5,915 nucleotides of DNA from an uncultured Flavobacteriales bacterium (GTDB lineage: Bacteria; Bacteroidota; Bacteroidia; Flavobacteriales; Crocinitomicaceae): NCBI GenBank assembly GCA_946479125.1, contig CAMLET010000226.1, positions 1 through 5,915 of the forward strand. Direction: 5' to 3'. This document shows positions 1 through 5,915 of the stretch, one piece after another. Each line of letters opens with the position of its first letter. The first letter of the stretch is position 1. A program made the position numbers and the translations under genes. The notes below the pieces were generated by a model. That model was not told the DNA's origin and made no database searches. It was given only the letters and a program-made list of their open reading frames with translations.

Positions 1-2142
1 TTAGGATTGCTTTATTGGATTTTACTTCTCGGAATTGTTGTCGACTTCATCGGTAAAGGTTTTGGTCTTTCCTATTTGTTTTTATCTCCCGAATATCACG
101 AAAGTGTTTCGTTTTACTCATTTTTCTTACTTGGATTTGCTTTAGGTGGTTTTACCATGGCTTTTCACAGTTATTCTTATACAAAACTGGCGAGTAATTT
201 CCCGTTTTTGGCAATGGTAAACAAACCGTTCCTCAAATTCTGTATAAACAATAGTTTGTTGCCTTTAATGTTCACAACGATCTTAATCATTAAGATCTTT
301 CGTTTTCAATATTTGGAGGAATTTGCTACTACAACAGAGATTTTCACCTATTTGTTAGGGTTGTTGATCGGTATGGCTCTTTTTATCGTTGGTTCTGTGC
401 TTTTCTTCTTCCGGAAAAACAAGAATGTTTATGAATTGAAGCACATGTCGGCAACAGTTTCCAGTAGACGATTGCGCTGGCTCAAGATTCAAAACGGACG
501 AAACTATAAGTCAAAAACTCAAAACGAACACCTTTATTTTTATTTCGGTCGGGGATTGCGTGTGATGCAGTGTCGTTCCACGAAACACTACCAACCAGCT
601 TTGCTTCAGCGTGTTTTTACTCAAAACCGAATTTCAACTTCAGTATTCGAGATTACAACTGTTCTGACCTTTTTAATGCTAGGTTTTTTAGGTGGTTCAA
701 GATGGCTGGATATTCCTGCTGCCAGTAGTTTGGTGCTTTTGTTGACAATTATCTTAATGCTCTTTAATGCTTTGTTTAGCTGGTTAAAATGGTATACAGT
801 TCCAATTGTTATTGTAGTGCTTTTGACTGTCAATTGGCTGTCGGTAAATACAAAGTGGTTTCATTTTCAAACGGAAGCTATCGGAATGGATTATTCCAGC
901 AATGCGGGTTATTCTTTTGATGGAATTGAAAAAGAAATGTCGGATACGGCCAGAATAAATCGCGATTTGCTGGATTATATTCAGGTTTTGGAACAATGGA
1001 AAAAGAATACAGGTGAAGAGAAACCTTTGCTTGTAATTGTTAATACTTCCGGTGGTGGATCTAGAAGTGCGGCCTGGGTTTACTATGTGCTTTCTCAAAT
1101 GGATGCTGAGACGAATTATGGCTTCACGAAAAATACTGCTTTAGTAACTGGCGCTTCTGGAGGAATGATAGGTGCTTCTTATTATCGTGCGCTTTATATG
1201 AAGCATCAGGATGGTATCATTAAAAGTACTTACGATGAAAAGTACTATCAGGAAATAAGTGCTGATCTTTTGAATCGAATGATGTTTACGGCTACAACCA
1301 ATGATATTTTTGTTCGATATACCACCAGTTATAAAAACGAGGAAGAGTACCATTATACAAGAGCAATTGCATTTGAAGAAGATTTGAACGAGAACACAGG
1401 TTTCGTTTTTGATAAGCCGTTTGGTGAACTAGGAAAGGCAGAAAAAGAAGGTAAAGTGCCAGTGATGTTGTTTACTCCTTCGGTTGTGAATGATGGTCGA
1501 AGAGTTGTTTTTTCTACGATGGGGACACGCTTTTTGAATAATCATAACGAAGTTGATGGTTTGACTTCAATGTACGAAAACATAGATGCTCGAGTGCTTT
1601 TGGGTGATAAACAAGTTGATAAAGTCAAGTTTTCGTCGGTACTTCGCATGAATGCTACTTTTCCGTTGGTACTTCCAATGACAACTTTGCCAACGGATCC
1701 TAAGATCAAAATAATGGATGCCGGTACCAGAGATAATTTTGGAACAAAAACTACGGTTGATTGGCTGATTGCTCTTGAGGATTGGATTGCCAAAGAAACT
1801 TCAGGAGTTGTTGTGGTCAAGATCCGCGACACCAAAAAGATCTTCAATAACGATAAAACGAGAGATTTTTCCTTCTTCAATAAATTCTATGAGCCTTTTG
1901 GAAATATGTTCTCCAATTTTCCGAGAACTCAGGATTTTGATCAGGATCAATTGCTTAGAACTTACGGAAGAAAAGCACCTTTTCCATTTAAGGTGGTCGC
2001 GTTTAATTTGCGCGAAGAGCGAAATGAACGTATTTCTTTGTCCTGGCACTTAACCAAACGAGAGCGGAACTGGGTTCGATCGGCTTGGAAAAAGCCTGCC
2101 AACGCTGTAAGTATGCAGAAATTGATTGAAGCTTTAAGGTAA
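1..2142 (+). CDS. Membrane-anchored patatin-like phospholipase family protein (5' end probably outside window)
   Basis: This is probably a lipid acyl hydrolase using a Ser-Asp dyad, fixed in the inner membrane by a multi-pass N-terminal half. Numbering from the TTG codon at base 7, hydrophobic stretches lie near residues 1-27, 37-54, 84-98, 112-136, 215-229, 237-258 and 263-280. A very basic loop spans about 137-210. The C-terminal half has the patatin signatures in order: an oxyanion-hole Gly-rich motif GGGSR (349-353), a nucleophile elbow GASGG with Ser384, and DAGTRDNFG with catalytic Asp571. All three dyad and oxyanion elements are present, so activity is plausible; the substrate cannot be told. 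The frame is open to base 1 and starts inside a membrane segment, so the true start is most likely upstream; TTG at 7 is only the first possible start in view. It ends 17 bases before corA in the same direction, suggesting co-transcription. The family call is firm; the physiological role is unknown. Confidence 0.88.
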   Translation, partial: LGLLYWILLLGIVVDFIGKGFGLSYLFLSPEYHESVSFYSFFLLGFALGGFTMAFHSYSYTKLASNFPFLAMVNKPFLKFCINNSLLPLMFTTILIIKIFRFQYLEEFATTTEIFTYLLGLLIGMALFIVGSVLFFFRKNKNVYELKHMSATVSSRRLRWLKIQNGRNYKSKTQNEHLYFYFGRGLRVMQCRSTKHYQPALLQRVFTQNRISTSVFEITTVLTFLMLGFLGGSRWLDIPAASSLVLLLTIILMLFNALFSWLKWYTVPIVIVVLLTVNWLSVNTKWFHFQTEAIGMDYSSNAGYSFDGIEKEMSDTARINRDLLDYIQVLEQWKKNTGEEKPLLVIVNTSGGGSRSAAWVYYVLSQMDAETNYGFTKNTALVTGASGGMIGASYYRALYMKHQDGIIKSTYDEKYYQEISADLLNRMMFTATTNDIFVRYTTSYKNEEEYHYTRAIAFEEDLNENTGFVFDKPFGELGKAEKEGKVPVMLFTPSVVNDGRRVVFSTMGTRFLNNHNEVDGLTSMYENIDARVLLGDKQVDKVKFSSVLRMNATFPLVLPMTTLPTDPKIKIMDAGTRDNFGTKTTVDWLIALEDWIAKETSGVVVVKIRDTKKIFNNDKTRDFSFFNKFYEPFGNMFSNFPRTQDFDQDQLLRTYGRKAPFPFKVVAFNLREERNERISLSWHLTKRERNWVRSAWKKPANAVSMQKLIEALR

Positions 2143-2159
2143 ATTCTTAAATTCGAATT

Positions 2160-3170
2160 ATGAATGAAGTAGCTCAATTATATACTTATAACGGCGATGT
2201 AGTGAATCTTGAAAAAGGTGATACTTCGTATTTTGTTGATCATTTCAAGCCTTTGCAAGATTTGAATTACACCATGTGGTTGAATATTCATTCGTTAGAG
2301 GATAAGGACTCTATTCACAAGATTTGCAATAATCTGGGTATTGATACACTTATTCAGGAAGCGATTTTCTGCGGAACAAAGCGTCCACGATTAGAGGAAT
2401 ATCCCGATTATGTTTTCTTTTCTATTGAATCGGCGTTGCCAACAACTGCTGAAAAGTTCGAATTGGTAAAAGAGCGTTTGAGTTTTATTGTTGGAGATAA
2501 TTACCTCCTGTCTTTCCAAAACGGACATTCAGGTCACTTTCCAAATGTTAGAGATAGAATTGAACATAAACGAGGTAAAATTCGTTTCAAAGGACCCGAT
2601 TTTTTGCTGTATCGCTTGATGGAAGCAATTAATGATAACTATATTGAGGTTGTTGACGAGATTTCTGAAGCTACTGTAAAGCTGGATAAATTGGTCTTTA
2701 AGCATCCAACTTCTGAAATGCTCCGAAAAGTAGAGTGGGAGAAACGTAAGTTGATTGATCTTCGTAAAACCGTTCAGCCTATGCGAGACGTTTTGCTTCA
2801 GATTGAGCGCGTCGAAAACAAATTGATCATTGAAGAAAATTGTCAGTATTTCATGGAGTTGAAAGATACGTGTTCTACACTTTTAGAAGAAATTGACGCT
2901 CAAAAACAAATGCTCGACGGTATTGCGAACCTATATTACGCTGTTCAGGGTCAGAAAATGAACGAGATCATGAAAGTTCTGACGGTGATCAGTGCCATCT
3001 TTATTCCGTTGACATTCATCGTTGGGGTTTATGGAATGAACTTCGAAAATATGCCTGAGTTGAAGTGGAAATATGGTTATTTCTATGCAATTGGGGCGAT
3101 GGCTTTGTTAACGATTGTTCTGGTTTTTGTGTTCTGGAAACGTGGTTGGCTCAGAAGAAATGATAAATGA
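2160..3170 (+). CDS. corA: CorA family magnesium/divalent cation transporter
   Basis: This encodes an inner-membrane channel of the CorA/MIT superfamily, which as a homopentamer lets Mg2+ (and often Co2+ or Ni2+) enter the cell down its gradient. The 336 residues match the family's usual length of about 315-350. The large N-terminal cytoplasmic domain includes the conserved RPRLEEYPDYVFF stretch (75-87), followed by long charged helices (about 165-272) that would form the funnel. TM1 is about 273-290 and ends in the selectivity motif YGMN (291-294). The periplasmic loop NFENMPEL (294-301) follows, then TM2 (about 307-326) and a basic cytoplasmic tail KRGWLRRNDK. GMN with MPEL favours CorA over the related zinc exporter ZntB. 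The ATG at 2160 lies 17 bases after the patatin gene with no Shine-Dalgarno sequence, as is usual in Bacteroidota. The last four bases overlap the next gene's start, implying translational coupling. Ion preference is inferred from family. Confidence 0.95.
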   Translation: MNEVAQLYTYNGDVVNLEKGDTSYFVDHFKPLQDLNYTMWLNIHSLEDKDSIHKICNNLGIDTLIQEAIFCGTKRPRLEEYPDYVFFSIESALPTTAEKFELVKERLSFIVGDNYLLSFQNGHSGHFPNVRDRIEHKRGKIRFKGPDFLLYRLMEAINDNYIEVVDEISEATVKLDKLVFKHPTSEMLRKVEWEKRKLIDLRKTVQPMRDVLLQIERVENKLIIEENCQYFMELKDTCSTLLEEIDAQKQMLDGIANLYYAVQGQKMNEIMKVLTVISAIFIPLTFIVGVYGMNFENMPELKWKYGYFYAIGAMALLTIVLVFVFWKRGWLRRNDK

Positions 3171-3583
3171 ATTTCGACCCAAATAATAAAATAGTTCAAC
3201 TCTGTGCAAAAGGTATGGAGTTGGTGGATGACGAAGCAAAAACTGTCTTCACACAAGCCTGGAATGAGTCAAGTAATGACTTCGAAAAGTTTGTTTCAGC
3301 TCATTATTTAGCTCGACATCAAAATACTATTGAAGAAAAATTGAAGTGGGACGAACTTGCTCTTAATCACGCTTTGAAGAGTAATGATGAGGTTTCGGGC
3401 GCACTTCCTTCGTTGTATTTGAACATAGCTAAATGCTACGAAGATTTGGGGGATCGATCACTTGCATTAGCGAACTATGAAACTGGATTGTCGTTTACGA
3501 ATGAATTGTCAGATGATGGTTACGAAAACCTCATTCGAAATGGTCTCCTGAATGGATTGAAAAGAATTGCTCAAAATAGTTAA
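3167..3583 (+). CDS. Small TPR-like (tetratricopeptide) protein
   Basis: A 138-residue soluble, acidic, almost wholly helical protein with no signal peptide or membrane segment, so presumably cytoplasmic. The clearest motif is a TPR-like helix pair around residues 81-110 (PSLYLNIAKCYEDLGDRSLALANYETGLSF), with the Ala/Leu/Tyr spacing expected of the repeat. An earlier segment AHYLARHQ (45-52) followed by KWDELALNHAL (60-70) may form a degenerate first repeat. From memory, short proteins with this AHYxARHQ pattern recur in several bacterial phyla as TPR-domain or hypothetical proteins; no catalytic motif is visible. TPR folds usually bind protein partners, so an adaptor role is possible but unproven. 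The ATG at 3167 overlaps the corA stop as ATGA, so translation is probably coupled to corA. Only five bases separate it from the next gene. The coding call is strong; the function is unknown. Confidence 0.82.
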   Translation: MNFDPNNKIVQLCAKGMELVDDEAKTVFTQAWNESSNDFEKFVSAHYLARHQNTIEEKLKWDELALNHALKSNDEVSGALPSLYLNIAKCYEDLGDRSLALANYETGLSFTNELSDDGYENLIRNGLLNGLKRIAQNS

Positions 3584-3588
3584 TCATA

Positions 3589-4638
3589 ATGAAATCGATT
3601 CTACTTTGCTTCCTGCTACTTTGTGCCTATACTGTTCTTGCGCAACCTGCAACCTTAAAGTATAAAGGTGGAACCTATTCTTTTGGTGAAGCGTATGGAA
3701 ATGATGTTTCCGGAAGTGTCTTAATTCGTCCGATTAATGCTGAAAAAGCGCTTTTTTCTATAACTGTACAACAGGGATCTCCTTCTTACAATAGGGGAAA
3801 TATAAGCGGTGTGATGAAGATAAATGGAATGGTTGGCGTGTATGAAAAGAGAGACAATGATGTCACTGATTTTAAACTTCAATTTGTTTTTAAAGCAGAT
3901 CAATTGACGATTTCCACGCTGGATGGACGAAATGGATATGGCTACAGTTTTGATGTTGATGGAATGCATCCGAATAATGTTTATAAGCTTGTAAATACAT
4001 ATATTCCTCAACAGTATGTTACTAACGACGGAGAGGTGCTTCCGTTCATTGAAGCTTACATTTCAATGATCGATCCTGACTATTATTACACGCCTAAAGG
4101 CGATGCGCTGTGGAATTCTGGGAGGGTTAAAAGTGGGGAGCTCGTTGCAGAAAATCAGATCTGGTATAAGAATGATTCGTTGAATCAAGTGACTGTGGCA
4201 ATTAAGAATGACGGTATAGATAGTTGGATGCATTTTTACAAAGATCAAATTCCGGATAGCCTGATAAATAATATGATATTGTTTCTTGAAAACGGAGATA
4301 CAGCGACGTTAGCTCAAAAAAGGAAGGGTGTTGTCGGATTTGTGGATCAGGCTGTGGATGTAGAAAATTCATCCGCTGAGTTTTTTGAAAGTGTTCAGGG
4401 TGTAAAACTTGGAGATCCGAAGTCTAAAGCTATAACAATGTATGGGATGCCGGATGAGGTGGTCAATGCAGAGGGGTATGAACGTTTGGATTGGTACTTC
4501 ATTGGTGTGGAGTTTTTTTATCCGCAACTTGATGCCTCAGACACGAAATTAGTAAGTGGTTGTACTGATTTTAGGGTGATACAGTATTACAAAGGCGGAA
4601 AACTGGTTGCGCAAATGACTGAGGAAACAAACTTTTAA
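3589..4638 (+). CDS. Secreted protein of unknown function with signal peptide
   Basis: I do not recognise a named family for this 349-residue protein. It starts with a clear Sec signal peptide: a Lys at residue 2, a hydrophobic core ILLCFLLLCAYTV, and a probable signal peptidase I site after VLA (residue 18, before Gln19). The Cys residues at 7 and 12 do not sit in a good lipobox, so a lipoprotein is less likely. The mature N-terminal part (about 22-135) is rich in alternating beta-strand patterns with Gly turns and Asp/Tyr-rich strands, and resembles a beta-sandwich domain I associate with other Bacteroidota exported proteins. The C-terminal part has VKLGDPKSKAITMYGMPDEV (272-291), a pattern like the BamE/SmpA-type 'G-x-x-x-x-x-V-x-x-x-G-x-P-D' segment, then beta strands. 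It would act in the periplasm or outside the cell. It is the last gene of the tight run; 219 non-coding bases follow. The coding call is strong; both domain resemblances are tentative. Confidence 0.85.
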   Translation: MKSILLCFLLLCAYTVLAQPATLKYKGGTYSFGEAYGNDVSGSVLIRPINAEKALFSITVQQGSPSYNRGNISGVMKINGMVGVYEKRDNDVTDFKLQFVFKADQLTISTLDGRNGYGYSFDVDGMHPNNVYKLVNTYIPQQYVTNDGEVLPFIEAYISMIDPDYYYTPKGDALWNSGRVKSGELVAENQIWYKNDSLNQVTVAIKNDGIDSWMHFYKDQIPDSLINNMILFLENGDTATLAQKRKGVVGFVDQAVDVENSSAEFFESVQGVKLGDPKSKAITMYGMPDEVVNAEGYERLDWYFIGVEFFYPQLDASDTKLVSGCTDFRVIQYYKGGKLVAQMTEETNF

Positions 4639-4802
4639 GCGTTTGATTTCAGGTGTTTTGACTCGAGGTTGAACAGGTGAATTTGGCAAGTTAGGGCAAT
4701 CAGGGGTATTCCTCATATATCGCTTATTATGGAATTCGGAAAATCCCGAACACATTTCGAGGTGTAATTAACAATCATTCGGTTCATAACTCGCTCAAAC
4801 TC

Positions 4803-4836
4803 TTGGTGAATTCTGCCTTTTCAGTAGTTAAATTTG
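4803..4836 (+). promoter_or_regulatory. Predicted Bacteroidota-type promoter of parE
   Basis: A -7 element TAAATTTG at 4829-4836 fits the Bacteroidota consensus TAnnTTTG exactly. A TTG at 4803-4805 could be the -33 element; the 23-base spacer is at the long end of what flavobacterial promoters show. Transcription would begin near 4841-4845, leaving a short A/C-rich leader of roughly 13-17 bases with no Shine-Dalgarno sequence before the ATG at 4858. Its place in the only sizeable intergenic gap supports it. The rest of the gap (4639-4802) shows no gene and no convincing intrinsic terminator. Confidence 0.5.
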
Positions 4837-4857
4837 TAAGTCAAGCAAACAACAACT

Positions 4858-5915
4858 ATGAGCGAACATCAATATACCGAAGACAACATACGTTCCCTCG
4901 ACTGGAAAGAGCATATTCGCTTGCGTCCGGGGATGTATATTGGGAAATTGGGCGACGGCTCTGCTGCCGATGATGGTATTTATATTCTCGTGAAAGAAAT
5001 TGTCGATAATTCAATCGATGAATTCGTAATGGGGAATGGGAAGAAAATCGATGTGAAAGTAAAAGATGGAAAAGTGACGGTGCGAGATTACGGTCGCGGA
5101 ATTCCTCTTGGAAAAGTGATCGATTGTGTTTCCCAAATCAATACCGGAGGTAAATACGATTCAAAAGCATTTAAGAAATCTGTTGGATTGAATGGGGTAG
5201 GAACCAAGGCAGTAAATGCGTTGAGTGATTACTTTATGGTTTATTCTGTTCGTGATGGACAAAAGAAGCAAGCTACTTTTTCTCGTGGTGAATTGGTAGA
5301 AGATTCTCCTGTTGAAGCTACAACTGAAGTGAATGGAACTTATTTTGAGTTCACTCCTGATGATGCCATTTTTAAGAAATACGGTTTCCGTACACCTTAC
5401 CTGGTAAAAATGTTTTGGAACTATTGTTATTTGAATCGTGGCTTGGCGATTTACTTCAATGGCGAGAAATACCAGTCGAAAGATGGTTTGAAGGATTTGT
5501 TGGAAGACAATATGGATGGTGATCCGTTGTACCCGATCATTCACCTCGAAGACGATGATATTGAAGTGGCTTTCACACACGGAAAAACGTACGGTGAAGA
5601 TTACTATTCTTTCGTAAACGGACAACACACAACGCAAGGTGGTACACATCAAAGTGCATTCAGAGAATCGATCGCAAAAGTCATTCGTGATTTCTACAAG
5701 AAAGATTATGATGCTTCAGATATTCGTCAGTCGATTGTGGCTGCTGTTGCCGTTAAGGTAATTGAGCCGGTTTTCGAATCACAGACAAAAACAAAATTAG
5801 GGTCGTTGGAAATTGAGCCAGAAGGAAAATCCATGCGTTCGTTTGTTAACGACTTCTTGAAAGATAAACTCGATAACTATTTGCACCGTCATCCTGAAGT
5901 TGCAGATACCTTAGA
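4858..5915 (+). CDS. parE: DNA topoisomerase IV subunit B (3' end outside window)
   Basis: This is the ATPase subunit of the type IIA topoisomerase that, with ParC, unlinks daughter chromosomes using ATP. The 352 codons visible cover the GHKL ATPase domain and part of the transducer. Motifs in order: [15 protein letters not shown] (18-32); [10 protein letters not shown] with putative general base Glu47 and Mg-binding Asn51; DYGRGIP (77-83); [19 protein letters not shown] (98-115), holding the ATP-lid Gly-rich loop; GGTHQSAF (261-268); and the QTK loop (309-311), whose Lys contacts the ATP phosphate. The [22 protein letters not shown] opening and the KSVGLNGVG loop are what I expect of Bacteroidota ParE rather than GyrB, whose opening normally reads like LEGxEHVRxRPxMYIG. 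The family is about 620 residues, so a bit over half is seen; the TOPRIM domain lies beyond the edge. The ATG at 4858 is the sensible start, just upstream of the conserved N-terminus. ParC would be expected downstream. Confidence 0.93.
   Translation, partial: MSEHQYTEDNIRSLDWKEHIRLRPGMYIGKLGDGSAADDGIYILVKEIVDNSIDEFVMGNGKKIDVKVKDGKVTVRDYGRGIPLGKVIDCVSQINTGGKYDSKAFKKSVGLNGVGTKAVNALSDYFMVYSVRDGQKKQATFSRGELVEDSPVEATTEVNGTYFEFTPDDAIFKKYGFRTPYLVKMFWNYCYLNRGLAIYFNGEKYQSKDGLKDLLEDNMDGDPLYPIIHLEDDDIEVAFTHGKTYGEDYYSFVNGQHTTQGGTHQSAFRESIAKVIRDFYKKDYDASDIRQSIVAAVAVKVIEPVFESQTKTKLGSLEIEPEGKSMRSFVNDFLKDKLDNYLHRHPEVADTL

Noticed and set aside
7..9. TTG at base 7 as the real start of the patatin-like gene
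   Set aside because: The frame stays open to the window edge, the first residues are already inside a hydrophobic segment, and no upstream sequence is available; a start outside the window is more likely.
4735..4750. Inverted repeat TTCGG / CCGAA with a six-base loop as a possible terminator after the operon
   Set aside because: The stem has only five pairs and no T-run follows (the next bases are CACATTTCGAGG), so it does not qualify as an intrinsic terminator.
4549..4755. Reverse-strand open frame of 68 codons covering the end of the secreted-protein gene and part of the intergenic gap
   Set aside because: Over 40% of it is antisense to a convincing gene, its product has no recognisable domain, signal or helix pattern, and no promoter is visible for it.
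4662..4767. Repeated words TCGAGGT and GGTGAATT in and near the intergenic gap as a possible repeat array or operator
   Set aside because: Each word is only 7-8 bases, occurs twice, has irregular spacing and no symmetry; chance is sufficient.
5161..5652. Long reverse-strand open frame of 163 codons inside parE
   Set aside because: It is fully antisense to the strongly conserved ATPase domain of parE, and its product shows no coherent domain or motif.

Overview
The window looks like a chromosomal segment from a Bacteroidota bacterium, probably Flavobacteriales and possibly close to Crocinitomicaceae; the family placement is only an impression. The evidence is moderate A+T richness (about 40% G+C by eye), start codons without Shine-Dalgarno sequences, a TAnnTTTG-type -7 promoter element, and a ParE N-terminus of the kind typical of this phylum. 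All five genes are on the + strand. I see no tRNA, rRNA, insertion sequence, CRISPR array or prophage signature.

Bases 1-4638 hold a tightly packed run of four genes that reads as one operon. First is a membrane-anchored patatin-like lipase/acyl hydrolase (1-2142, probably cut at its 5' end by the window edge). After 17 bases comes a CorA-type Mg2+/divalent-cation channel (2160-3170). Its stop codon overlaps by ATGA the start of a small TPR-like protein (3167-3583). Five bases later a secreted protein of unknown function begins (3589-4638). Nothing in the gaps suggests an internal promoter or terminator.

Bases 4639-4857 are a 219-base non-coding gap. Its right part carries a plausible Bacteroidota promoter (TTG, 23 bases, TAAATTTG). 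That promoter would serve topoisomerase IV subunit B (parE), which starts at 4858 and runs off the right edge after 352 codons.

Functionally the four-gene run combines envelope lipid chemistry, cation transport and an exported protein, so a shared role in the cell envelope is possible but is inference. parE is a housekeeping gene for chromosome decatenation and appears to be a separate transcription unit. I found no convincing new biological system. The least explained pieces are the topology of the patatin protein, the small TPR protein coupled to CorA, and the exported 349-residue protein.
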